Positions 33,861 to 44,402 of a stretch of 51,944 bases of DNA are shown here, in pieces. The notes below the pieces were generated by a model. It searched no databases. It was given only the letters and a program-made list of their open reading frames with translations, and was not told where the DNA came from. Every line of letters begins with the position of its first letter. Position 1 is the first letter of the stretch. The translations under genes were made by a program, and so were the position numbers. Source of the stretch: Acidimicrobiaceae bacterium (lineage in GTDB: Bacteria; Actinomycetota; Acidimicrobiia; Acidimicrobiales; RAAP-2); NCBI GenBank assembly GCA_003133325.1, contig PKXA01000104.1, positions 1-51,944 on the forward strand. Direction: 5' to 3'.

Positions 33861-35758
33861 GCCGTCTCCATGAGGCCGCCAACCAGCGAAAGCCACCTCT
33901 CGTCTTCGTCTGGTGGCCGAAGGGGGCAGTACGGATCAAGCCGTCCCAGGTTTCGGTTATAGAACGGGTCGTCCATACGCAACACCCCGATCCAACGGGC
34001 CAGAAACTGTTGGTAGTCGTGCTGATACCCCGAGAGCCCGCGGCTGACCGATTCATAATGGATCAGTTTGGCGTGGGGAGTGTAGAGGACCCGATATCCC
34101 GCTCGCCCCAATCGGATACAGAAATCGACGTCGTTGAAGCCGACGGCAAAGGTTTCGTCGAATCCATCGAGCTCCTCAAAGACCTCTCGCCGGACCAACA
34201 TGCACGCCGCAGTCACCGCGCTGTATTCCCGAACGATGAGATCCCAGCCGAAGTACCCCATGTCCCCCGGGGGCATTCCGGCAAACAGATGTCCGGCGAC
34301 ACCGCCAAGTCCAAGGACTACACCCGCATGTTGCAATGCCCCATCGGGGTACAACAGACGAGCGCCCACCGCACCTACGTCGGACCGCTGACCCAACTCG
34401 ACCAGGGCATGCAGCCATCCTTCCGACGACGCCTCGATGTCGTTGTTGAGAAACAACAACATGTCGGTATCGCAGGTCTTGGCGGCCATGTTGTTGATGG
34501 CCGACCAGTTGAACGGGCCGGGATACTCGAGAACCCGGGTGGCCGGCCGAGCTTCCAGCTGCCGGCGGAGAGCTCGCGTCTCCGGTTCCGTGCTGCCGTT
34601 GTCGATCAGCACGACTTCGGTGATCGGATAGCCCGGCGCCACTTCCAACGAGGCGAGACACGCCACCGTCAGGGCTGCCTGGTCGCGGAACGGCATGATG
34701 ATGCTGACAGTGGGAGATCCCTCGATCCGGCGCCGGACGTGATAAGCGCCCTGAAAGGGTCCTCCGTCGACTGCGCCGTTGATTCCCTGGCGAATCACCG
34801 CATCCTCCACCGCTCGACGGCTTGCCAGGTGGGCCCACGGCTTGGCGTCGGAGTCACCGGCGGCAGAACCCGCCACCACCCGCCAGTGATAAAGGACCCT
34901 GGGGATGTGAACGACCCGACGCGCCTGCTCGGTCGCCCGCAGCATCAGATCAAAATCTTGGCTGCCGTCGAACTCGGGGCGGAAACCGCCAATGCGTTGT
35001 AGCAACTCATGACGGATGGCCGTGACGTGGCCCAGGTAGGGGAACGACAACAGCATGTCCGGATCCCAGTCGGGTTTGAAGTGGGGTTGGCAAGGACGAT
35101 CCAACTCGTCGAGCTTGTCTTCGTCGGAGTAGATGACGTCAGCGTCGGCTTCGGTCAGCACCACGGCGGCGATCTCCGCCAATGCCTCGAGGTCGAGCAG
35201 GTCATCGTGATCGAGAAGCACGATGAATTCACCCGTCGCCGCCGCCAGCGCCTTGTTGGTGGCCCGGGAAATTCCACCGTTCTGTTCGAGTGCCATCACT
35301 TTGATGCGGGCGTCACCAGCCGCCATGTCTTCCATGGCTGCCGTCAACTCGGGATCACCGGAACCGTCATCACAGAGACAGAGCTCCCAGTGTTGGTACG
35401 TCTGGTCGATCACCGACTGCACGCACTCACGGAAGTACCAGAGAGATGGTCGATAGACCGGAACCACCACGCTCAGCAAGGGCCCGTCGGTCGGGAGTTG
35501 CTGAACATCGACGCCCTCGGCGCGCTGCTGGTTGTGCAGGTGGATCCAGTGCCAATAGGCCGGGGCAAAGAGTGCGGCATGGGGACCCCAGGGGTCAGGC
35601 ACCTTTGTGCTGACCGCGGGAAGGGGCGCCGACTCGGTGAATTTGTCCGACATCCATCCGAGGGCTGCCACCAACTCCCCCTCCACCACCGCTGATGCTG
35701 ACTCGTCGCTCAGGGGTCGGTGAGGGTCGGGTGTCGACATAGCGTTTGTTTGGCTCAC
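33857..35758 (-). CDS. Two-domain GT2 glycosyltransferase
   Basis: Protein of 633 aa with two GT-A domains. Domain 1 (~95-290): LLSVVVPVYRPSLWYFRECV, LCLCDDGSGDPEL, IVLLDHDDLL and DVIYSDEDKLDE. Domain 2 (~345-600): TVSIIMPFRDQAALTVACLA, VVLIDNGSTEPET, DMLLFLNNDIEASSEGWL and GFDETFAVGFNDVDFCIRLG. Such double GT2 enzymes build O-antigen, galactan or rhamnan-type chains by adding two sugars in turn. No TM helices, so it acts at the cytoplasmic membrane face. It is divergent from the next operon (36137 on). Confidence 0.9.
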   Translation of the reverse strand: MSQTNAMSTPDPHRPLSDESASAVVEGELVAALGWMSDKFTESAPLPAVSTKVPDPWGPHAALFAPAYWHWIHLHNQQRAEGVDVQQLPTDGPLLSVVVPVYRPSLWYFRECVQSVIDQTYQHWELCLCDDGSGDPELTAAMEDMAAGDARIKVMALEQNGGISRATNKALAAATGEFIVLLDHDDLLDLEALAEIAAVVLTEADADVIYSDEDKLDELDRPCQPHFKPDWDPDMLLSFPYLGHVTAIRHELLQRIGGFRPEFDGSQDFDLMLRATEQARRVVHIPRVLYHWRVVAGSAAGDSDAKPWAHLASRRAVEDAVIRQGINGAVDGGPFQGAYHVRRRIEGSPTVSIIMPFRDQAALTVACLASLEVAPGYPITEVVLIDNGSTEPETRALRRQLEARPATRVLEYPGPFNWSAINNMAAKTCDTDMLLFLNNDIEASSEGWLHALVELGQRSDVGAVGARLLYPDGALQHAGVVLGLGGVAGHLFAGMPPGDMGYFGWDLIVREYSAVTAACMLVRREVFEELDGFDETFAVGFNDVDFCIRLGRAGYRVLYTPHAKLIHYESVSRGLSGYQHDYQQFLARWIGVLRMDDPFYNRNLGRLDPYCPLRPPDEDERWLSLVGGLMETA

Positions 35759-36004
35759 GTGGAATAGGTTCCAAAGAGTCGTCGGTGGCTCTCCATCGCA
35801 TTCCCCAAAGCAGCAGATCCACTAGGCGCTGGGCCAATGTCAGAACCAGAAGGACCGCTCGAAGACCAGTACAGGCTACCATGAGCTCCCCCCACCCACA
35901 TGGCCTATCTCCGGCGACTTTCGACGGCGACTGATCCCACCTGGGCCATTCCGGATAAGGCCGTGCACCACCAGGCATCGCCGGAGCGCGATGCCGAAAA
36001 CGGG

Positions 36005-36010
36005 TACAAT
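36005..36010 (+). promoter_or_regulatory. Candidate -10 for operon 36137-37971
   Basis: TACAAT in the 378-nt stretch 35759-36136 between divergent genes; otherwise that stretch holds no gene I can support. A leader of about 120 nt would result. No clear -35. Confidence 0.35.
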
Positions 36011-36136
36011 CCGCGTGCCGATCGGATGGAACATCCACCAGCCATCCCTCGGGAACCGACGCCAGCCGACAGACTGCGACGTGACTGACCATCCGGTGAG
36101 TACCACGCGCGATAGCCACGAAGGGAGGATCACAAC

Positions 36137-36691
36137 GTGGGACAACCTGGGCTTGACCCAAAAGAGTTTCTCGAGCACCTGAAAGCAGAGCACCAGGTGC
36201 TCCGGTGGGAGCCTCTGCCTCCGGAGCAATTCAACCCCTCCTCGGGGGGTGAGCAATCCCGCAGCGGGAGTTCTCTCGACTACCTCCATAAGCACTGGGC
36301 ACTCCCCGACTCATTCAATCCTGCGGATGCCGGGGGCGGTCCAAAGGGCAGATTGGTCGCGCTGTTCGGGCGTCTGACCTACCGGGTTCTTGGGCGTTAC
36401 CTCCATGAAGAGCGAGATCTCCTGGGCCATGTCGTCCGCATCAGCGAGGCCCTCGAACGTAGGTGTGACGCGCTGACATTACGGGTGCAGGAAATGAATT
36501 TGGATATCGTGAGGCGTCAAGTCGCCGAAGCCGAGAATCAGGCGCTCCTGGCCGCGTGGCTCCACGCTGAATCGCCGCGGACCACCAGCGGCGTGGTGTC
36601 CATTTCGTCCACCATCGCTCAGCGCAACAAGGCCGCTGCGGCTGTCCAGGCGGCAGCTGCGGCCAAAGAGGATTCTGACCGAAGCCGATGA
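36137..36691 (+). CDS. Helical protein paired with GT-B glycosyltransferase
   Basis: A 184-codon protein with GTG start and GGGAGG ribosome-binding site. Predicted long amphipathic helices at ~100-165 (YLHEERDLLGHVVRISEALE, DIVRRQVAEAENQALLAAWL) and an Ala-rich tail. No TM segment. It overlaps the glycosyltransferase start by 4 nt (ATGA), so the proteins are made together. Similar small coiled-coil proteins occur beside envelope glycosyltransferases; a scaffold or regulator is possible. Family not recognised. Confidence 0.7.
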   Translation: MGQPGLDPKEFLEHLKAEHQVLRWEPLPPEQFNPSSGGEQSRSGSSLDYLHKHWALPDSFNPADAGGGPKGRLVALFGRLTYRVLGRYLHEERDLLGHVVRISEALERRCDALTLRVQEMNLDIVRRQVAEAENQALLAAWLHAESPRTTSGVVSISSTIAQRNKAAAAVQAAAAAKEDSDRSR

Positions 36692-37971
36692 CGGTGGATC
36701 GACCATCTCAACGATCCTCCGGGACAAGGGCCGACCCTTCCGGCAACGTCGACGGTGATGGACCGGTAATCGCTGTTTTGGCGGACCAGTGGGAGTCGAA
36801 GAGCGAGGAGGGTTGGGCAACCCGTCAGGTGGCGGGCGCCCTGGCATGCTCGGCTCACGTCCATGTGATCACGCCCCAGGGCATCGTGCCCTCCGAACGC
36901 GTCGACAGCGTGTTCACTGTGCACGAAACGGCAACACCAAGCTCACCGACGGCCGCTATACGTCGAGAACTCCTCATCGAGGCCATTTCGGATACCGGCG
37001 GGAGCGCCACCGGGCGACTCCTGCCCGAATACGGACGCTTGCTCGACCGGGATCTGCTCGACTGTTGGAGCGCCTCCTCGGACGTTCTCGCCGGACTTCG
37101 TCCCGACATCGTGGTCATTGCCGGTCATCAACACCTTGGTGCGCTCGACGCTGTCGATCGAGTTGCTCCTGACGTACCCATTGTGCTGCTCGCTCTCGGT
37201 TCCGATCTGAACAGCTTGGCCTTCCCTCACTTTGACCGAATCTTCGATCGCTCCCAGGCCGTTCTCGCGATCACCGAGACCGAACGTCTCTCCATCGTCG
37301 AACATCATGGCGGCGCCGACCGGGTCCACCGCATCGGAGCCCCTCTGGCCGCCAATCCGAGCGCTCTCAACGAACCGAATACCTGGGTCGGAACGACCGA
37401 CTATGTCTTTGTCATCTCGAGCACCAAGACTCATGCCGACGAGGAGGCTGTCGCACTCGCCCGGTTGCTCCGACTGCGCTTCCCCGAGAACCCCGTGGGC
37501 ATTTCTGCCACCGACGCCTTCAGTGTGTGGCATCAGGGACGGGTGGGACAGGGATGGCCGGTAGAGCGATCCAGCGATCTCTCCCGGCTCATGGCATGGG
37601 CACGGGTCGTCGTCGATCTCCGGCCCGGCCCCCTGTTCGGCCGGCGTTGCGTCGACTCCCTTCTGTACGGCACGCCGATCATCGTCCCGGGAAACTCACG
37701 GGCGCGAGAGCACGCGGAACTGGGCCGGGGTGGGCTGTGGTTCGACACGCCCGGCGAACTCGTCTGGTGTGTCGAGGCAATGCTCGATCCTGAGGTCCGC
37801 TCCACCTTCAGTGCCCAGGGCAAGGCATACGCCGAGGACGCGTTCGGGTCGACGGACGGGTTTATCGAACGGGTGCTGGTTGCCACCGGGAAGGCCTGCT
37901 CCGACGGTGGTCAGGTCGGCATGGGCGCCCAGGTCGGCGCTGGCGCAACCAGCCTCCCCATCACCGCCTGA
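36688..37971 (+). CDS. GT-B glycosyltransferase (group 1-like)
   Basis: Protein of 427 aa. A Rossmann-like N-domain begins after residue 25 (PVIAVLADQWESKSEEGWAT). LRPDIVVIAGHQHLGALDAV gives the linker-face helix, and the C-domain ends with VDSLLYGTPIIVPGNSRARE and GGLWFDTPGELVWCVEAML, matching the donor-binding end of GT4-like enzymes. It has no signal peptide or TM. It likely transfers a sugar from NDP-sugar to a cytoplasmic lipid-linked acceptor. Neither donor nor acceptor is known. It is convergent with ppx. Confidence 0.75.
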   Translation: MTVDRPSQRSSGTRADPSGNVDGDGPVIAVLADQWESKSEEGWATRQVAGALACSAHVHVITPQGIVPSERVDSVFTVHETATPSSPTAAIRRELLIEAISDTGGSATGRLLPEYGRLLDRDLLDCWSASSDVLAGLRPDIVVIAGHQHLGALDAVDRVAPDVPIVLLALGSDLNSLAFPHFDRIFDRSQAVLAITETERLSIVEHHGGADRVHRIGAPLAANPSALNEPNTWVGTTDYVFVISSTKTHADEEAVALARLLRLRFPENPVGISATDAFSVWHQGRVGQGWPVERSSDLSRLMAWARVVVDLRPGPLFGRRCVDSLLYGTPIIVPGNSRAREHAELGRGGLWFDTPGELVWCVEAMLDPEVRSTFSAQGKAYAEDAFGSTDGFIERVLVATGKACSDGGQVGMGAQVGAGATSLPITA

Positions 37972-37999
37972 GTCTCTCGGCCGCGGTGTGGCGTGCCGC

Positions 38000-38929
38000 T
38001 CACTGCTCCAGGAGGACGGCGACCATGCCGTCGAGAATGTCGGCTTCCGATACCAGACACTCATCAAGCTTGAAGCGTTCCATCACGGTGTTCAGGATCA
38101 TGACACCACCGACCATGATGTCTTCCCGACCGCGGACCATACCGGCTCGGGTCAGCCGGGCAGCACGGTCCTCGGAGGCGAGGGTCCGATACCACCAGGA
38201 CACTTGGTCAGCGGTCACTACCGAGTGGTGCACCAGATCTCGGTCGTAGGTCACCATCTGTTGCTGCAGTGACGAGAGCGTAGTGACCGTGCCCGCCAAA
38301 CCGACCAAACGATGAGGAGCCAAAAACCGGGGATGAGCGTCGATGGCCACTTCCAACATGTCGGCCACCATCGCCTCGGCCGCGGCCAACTCCTCCGGGG
38401 ACGGCGGGTCAGATCTCAGAAAGCGCTCGGACACCCTGACACAACCAATCTGCAGGGACACTGCCTCCAAATCGGGATCATCGGCTCCCGACCCTGCCAC
38501 CAACTCGGTCGATCCTCCCCCGATATCGACCACCAGAAACGGCCCGTCATCGGGATCGAGGTCTGCCACCGCTCCGGTCATCGAAAGAGACCCTTCATCT
38601 CTTCCTGACAGCAATTCGGGTGACACGCCGGTTGCTTCGGCAGCGGTCGCGAAGAACATGGACCCATTGGATGCATCGCGAGCGGCCGACGTGGCCACCA
38701 GACGCGCCCGCACCACCCCCAAGCGATCCATGACCTGTCGGAACTCCGACAGGACCGCCACACAGCGGTCGATGGCAACCTCCGACAGCAAGCCGGTGGC
38801 ATCCACCCCTTCCCCCAGGCGGGTGATGCGCATCAATCGCTCGAGCGTCCGCCCGTGCTCGTCAACGACCAGCAAACGGGTCGAATTGGTGCCACAGTCG
38901 ATCGCCGCCACCGGTCCACTCGAGTCCAT
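38000..38929 (-). CDS. ppx: Ppx/GppA exopolyphosphatase
   Basis: Removes terminal phosphate from polyphosphate or hydrolyses pppGpp. 309 aa, the short actinobacterial form with only the ASKHA core. VAAIDCGTNSTRLLVVDEHG is the first phosphate loop, FLVVDIGGGSTELVAG the second, and LVGLAGTVTTLSSLQQQM the third. ATG 38929 is the start. It follows DUF501 by 20 nt and is the last gene of an enolase–FtsB–DUF501–Ppx operon, an arrangement well known in actinobacteria. Confidence 0.93.
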   Translation of the reverse strand: MDSSGPVAAIDCGTNSTRLLVVDEHGRTLERLMRITRLGEGVDATGLLSEVAIDRCVAVLSEFRQVMDRLGVVRARLVATSAARDASNGSMFFATAAEATGVSPELLSGRDEGSLSMTGAVADLDPDDGPFLVVDIGGGSTELVAGSGADDPDLEAVSLQIGCVRVSERFLRSDPPSPEELAAAEAMVADMLEVAIDAHPRFLAPHRLVGLAGTVTTLSSLQQQMVTYDRDLVHHSVVTADQVSWWYRTLASEDRAARLTRAGMVRGREDIMVGGVMILNTVMERFKLDECLVSEADILDGMVAVLLEQ

Positions 38930-38949
38930 GGGACCTTGCTACCACGCCC

Positions 38950-39479
38950 TCAGGAGGGGTGGAGTCCGATGCGCACCGCCGTCCACTCCCCAACCGGGTC
39001 GTCGGCCCCGGTCAACCACCAGGCCAGATGAGCGTGGAGGCATTTCACCCCTTGCCTGGTGCCACCGACGCCCCCGGACGGCCGCGGTCCCTGGTGGTCC
39101 TTGGGTATCAGAGTGTCGCGTTCCGCCGCGTAGCGGGCATGGGCGTCGGCCACCCGTTCCTCGGGAATAGCCGCCTCGGCCTCCCGGACTCCACCGGACG
39201 ACTCAATTCTGCTGACGGCCTCGCGGAGGGCCGGGTCCACCAGCCAGTACCGGGTGGGCATGGGAGTCCCATCGTGAAGGAACGGAGCATTGGCGATGAC
39301 CGCCGGCACGCCGCTTTCAGCACGGACCACCACGTCGAAGGAACCCGCCGGTGGTCGGCCCAACAGTTCAGCTACCAGGGCGTCATCGTCGATGATCCGG
39401 GCCAGATCGTCTCGAGGAGTCTCATTTTGGGCAGTTTCGTCGGGCCCCCGACCGACCGGTCCGCCCGGTGACATCGAAC

Positions 39480-39483
<4 letters not shown>
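38950..39483 (-). CDS. DUF501 protein
   Basis: A 177-aa protein of the DUF501 family found between the division gene and ppx in actinobacteria. Signatures: VIANAPFLHDGTPMPTRYWL, ESSGGVREAEA, and KCLHAHLAWWLTGADDPVGE with conserved Cys and His residues that may bind metal. The GTG start at 39483 overlaps the FtsB/DivIC stop by GTGA. Function unknown. Confidence 0.9.
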
Positions 39484-41596
<2,113 letters not shown>

Positions 41597-41607
41597 TTAT
41601 CACTCAG

Positions 41608-41635
41608 ACCCTATTGGACCAGGGCATTCGCTCAA
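41608..41635 (-). promoter_or_regulatory. Candidate promoter of eno operon
   Basis: Minus strand: TTGAGC (41630-41635), 16-nt spacer, TAGGGT (41608-41613). It gives a leader of about 40 nt before GTG 41560. Confidence 0.5.
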
Positions 41636-41685
41636 TAGCGGAGGATATGAACTGCGCGAGACTCCATCCTCTGGAAACGACGGGA

Positions 41686-43164
41686 CTAGCCGAGGGCTTC
41701 AACCGATGCCCGAAACGCTGCCGCTTTCGCTCGCAGCGCACTCTCGGGATCGACGCCCAATGCTCGGGCCACATTGACCAACGAGAAGAGAAGGTCGCCG
41801 ATCCTCTCCTCGTGGGTGGTCCCCGAAAGCCCCGTCCTGCCGGCCGACCCGGCCGACCCGGCCACCTCGGTCATCCCGATGGCCAGATGGTTCACCTCGT
41901 CGTCCAGTCCGGGTAGCTCCATTCCCACCGCTATCCCCTTGCGCTGTAACTTTGCCGCCAGGGCCAAGGCAGGAAGAGCAGCCGGAATGCCTTCGGTCAC
42001 GCTCTTCCGGTTCTTCTCCGTCTTCTTCGACGCCTCCCAGTTGGCCGCGACCTGATCAGCCGTAGCCGCGTTGACGCCGCCGAACACGTGTGGATGACGG
42101 CCGACCAGTTTGTCGTGCACGCCTCGGGCCACATCGGCCAAGGTGAACCGACCGGACTCAGCCGCCAGTGTGGAGTGGAAATAGACTTGGAAGAGCAGGT
42201 CGCCGAGCTCCTCTTCGAGGTGGGCCACGGCTCGCTCCTCGGCCTCGACACTGACCACTCCCTCTCCCCCCCCACCATCGTCGGGATTCAGCAACCGATC
42301 GACAGTCGCCAGATCGTCGATCGCCTCCAGCACTTCGTATGACTCCTCCATCAGGTGCCGTGCCAGGGAACCGTGGGTCTGCTGTCGATCCCAGGGGCAG
42401 CGCTCCCGGAGGGTGCGGGCCAACTCGTCGAGACGGACCAACTCGGAAGCCACCGGAGCAGCCAGGGAGGGGATCCACAACGACGTCAGGTGGTCGGGGT
42501 CAAACGTGCGATCGAGTTCGTCCCACGCCACCTCCCACACCTGTTCGTCATCGAGGCCCAGGTGGTAGAGCACGGTCACCAGCGCCCCTGACGGCAACTC
42601 TGCCGACAGTTTGATCTCGGACAGGATCGCCCGGGACCAACACTGGGCAACCAACAGGGGACCCCGTTCTCCCGCCGCCGAGGAGGCGAACGACTCGGCG
42701 TCGACGATCCGTACTCCGGTGGTCACGGGATCGACCCCGAGTCGGGTGAACGCCACATCGAGGAACGAGAGGGCCGGGTGTACGACCACCGTCACCTCGC
42801 CCGAGACCACCGCGGCATCTTCTCGGAGCAGGCAGACGGTTCGTTCGGCCACCACCGGTGAGCCGGGAACTGCATAGACGAGCGTTCCACTGCGATGTGC
42901 CGCCGCCACCAGGTCGGCCACGATCGCCCGGTAGACATTGTCGAAGGTGGATTCCGACTCATAGCGGTCGTCAAACGACGTCGCACCGGGGAATGCGGCT
43001 GCGGCCGGATGCCGGGTGGTCCGCAGATACACGGTGCCGGCTCCGCTGATCAGCTTCCGGGTTTCCGCGGTGATCAGCTCGGGCCCGCCCGGGCCGAGGC
43101 CGACCACATCGATACGCGGGGTGGGTGCAGACCCCGATGCTGCGGCTGGGATGCCGTCGGTCAC
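41686..43164 (-). CDS. mazG: Tetrapyrrole methylase-like – MazG pyrophosphohydrolase fusion
   Basis: About 492 aa with two parts. Residues ~15-225 resemble SAM-dependent tetrapyrrole methylases (IDVVGLGPGGPELITAETRK, TLVYAVPGSPVVAERTVCLL). The rest is MazG: CPWDRQQTHGSLARHLMEES and LEEELGDLLFQVYFHSTLA with the ExxE pattern, then a second unit HEERIGDLLFSLVNVARALG. MazG cleaves NTPs to NMP and PPi for housecleaning. The same fusion occurs as Bacillus YabN. GTG 43164 has AGGAG 8 nt upstream; longer frames upstream lack a ribosome-binding site. Confidence 0.92.
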   Translation of the reverse strand: MTDGIPAAASGSAPTPRIDVVGLGPGGPELITAETRKLISGAGTVYLRTTRHPAAAAFPGATSFDDRYESESTFDNVYRAIVADLVAAAHRSGTLVYAVPGSPVVAERTVCLLREDAAVVSGEVTVVVHPALSFLDVAFTRLGVDPVTTGVRIVDAESFASSAAGERGPLLVAQCWSRAILSEIKLSAELPSGALVTVLYHLGLDDEQVWEVAWDELDRTFDPDHLTSLWIPSLAAPVASELVRLDELARTLRERCPWDRQQTHGSLARHLMEESYEVLEAIDDLATVDRLLNPDDGGGGEGVVSVEAEERAVAHLEEELGDLLFQVYFHSTLAAESGRFTLADVARGVHDKLVGRHPHVFGGVNAATADQVAANWEASKKTEKNRKSVTEGIPAALPALALAAKLQRKGIAVGMELPGLDDEVNHLAIGMTEVAGSAGSAGRTGLSGTTHEERIGDLLFSLVNVARALGVDPESALRAKAAAFRASVEALG

Positions 43165-43189
43165 AATTGCGACTCCTGGTCGAGGAGAG

Positions 43190-44389
43190 TCAGTTGCCAC
43201 TACTGGAGGTGGTCGGTGGGCTGACAGACCCGGTGGTGGGTGCCACGCTCGACCCCGGACCACCCGACTGGCTGTTCACCGCCAGCGGGGTCTGCGGTTG
43301 GCCGGATATTGCAGCCAATAGGTACTGGGGCGGCGGCGCCACCGGTGCCACCACTCCTTGCCCCTTCCAGGTCCCGTACTGAGGATCGATCGACACGTTG
43401 GAGTGCCGCGCGTACGTCTGAATCTCCTTGGCGATCCGATCGCCATTGGTGGCCGTCTGCAGCAACTGCTGAATCACGTCCGATCGAACTTCGGACAGGG
43501 ACGCCACTTGTTGGCTGGTGATCTCGTAGATGTCCCACGCCCCGCTGCTCGTATCCTGGAGCGGCCCGATCGGTGTGCCCACTGGCGCCGACTGGACTTG
43601 CAGTGCCTGTTCCACCTGGGACTGGGTGAACGAACATCCGAGGGCCCCACCGCTTGACCCCGTCTGGGTGTCGAGGGAGTGCGCCTTGGCCACATCACCG
43701 AACGCGGTCCCGGCCTTGATCTGGGCGGTGTACTGGTTGGCGTGGTCCTGGGTGTCGGCCACGATCCAGCTGACGCAATCGGCGGTGAAGAGCCCCTGAT
43801 TGGCGGCGTAGTAGCTCGAGATGGCCGCGTCCGAGATATCGGCGCCGTCGGCCAGCAACTTCTCGTCGACCGCATCGTTGGCAATGAGCGCATTGCGGAT
43901 GACCGCCGGAAGTGCCGCCAGGACCTGATCCCCGGTGAGCGGCTGACCACTCGCCGCCACACAGTAGGAACCGGTGCCGGATTGGCTCGCCTGTTGGGCA
44001 GCGGCGCTGATCTCCCCATTGAGGGAGGCCACGAAGTTCTGTTGGGCCGTCTTCAGGTCGGAAGCCGAGACCTTCAGACCCTTCGATGCCGCCAACTGGA
44101 ACGCTAGCTCGTTCCCCACCGAGTTCTCGAGGATTGAGTCGGTGAACGCCATGTCGTAGGTGCCCGGACCCCCGGTTCCCTGAGTCTGGAACTGGGTGGT
44201 CTGCCCGGTCTCGGCCGTGAGCAGGCAGTGGCCCACCTGGGTGGAGTCGAATGAGCGGAGCTGATCGTTGAGAGCACTCACCGAGATGGTCGCTCCGTTG
44301 ATGGTGGCGGCCGGAGGCGTCACGTTGCACGCAGTCGTCAGTAGCCCTGCTGCCAGCACGATGACGAACAAGGTGAGGAGGCGCTTCAC
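43190..44389 (-). CDS. SurA/PrsA-like parvulin lipoprotein
   Basis: Exported peptidyl-prolyl isomerase or chaperone of ~399 aa. The signal LLTLFVIVLAAGLLTTACN ends in a lipobox with Cys. The N-domain is SurA_N-like; the parvulin domain runs through WIVADTQDHANQYTAQIKAG, FGDVAKAHSLDTQTGSSGGA and TPIGPLQDTSSGAWDIYEI. The C-terminal tail is Ser/Thr/Pro-rich. GTG 44389 lies 7 nt after TAGCAT, and the promoter sits inside the 3' end of mfd. A mfd–parvulin–mazG order is common in actinobacteria. Confidence 0.88.
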   Translation of the reverse strand: MKRLLTLFVIVLAAGLLTTACNVTPPAATINGATISVSALNDQLRSFDSTQVGHCLLTAETGQTTQFQTQGTGGPGTYDMAFTDSILENSVGNELAFQLAASKGLKVSASDLKTAQQNFVASLNGEISAAAQQASQSGTGSYCVAASGQPLTGDQVLAALPAVIRNALIANDAVDEKLLADGADISDAAISSYYAANQGLFTADCVSWIVADTQDHANQYTAQIKAGTAFGDVAKAHSLDTQTGSSGGALGCSFTQSQVEQALQVQSAPVGTPIGPLQDTSSGAWDIYEITSQQVASLSEVRSDVIQQLLQTATNGDRIAKEIQTYARHSNVSIDPQYGTWKGQGVVAPVAPPPQYLLAAISGQPQTPLAVNSQSGGPGSSVAPTTGSVSPPTTSSSGN

Positions 44390-44396
44390 GGCGGCG

Positions 44397-44402
44397 ATGC
44401 TA
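44397..44402 (-). promoter_or_regulatory. -10 element, leaderless parvulin gene
   Basis: Minus-strand TAGCAT, 7 nt before GTG 44389; it overlaps the mfd stop. Confidence 0.55.

Noticed and set aside
35991-36182. 63-codon frame starting near TACAAT
   Set aside because: Overlaps the start of the better supported gene at 36137 and shows no domain; TACAAT is more likely a promoter of the operon.
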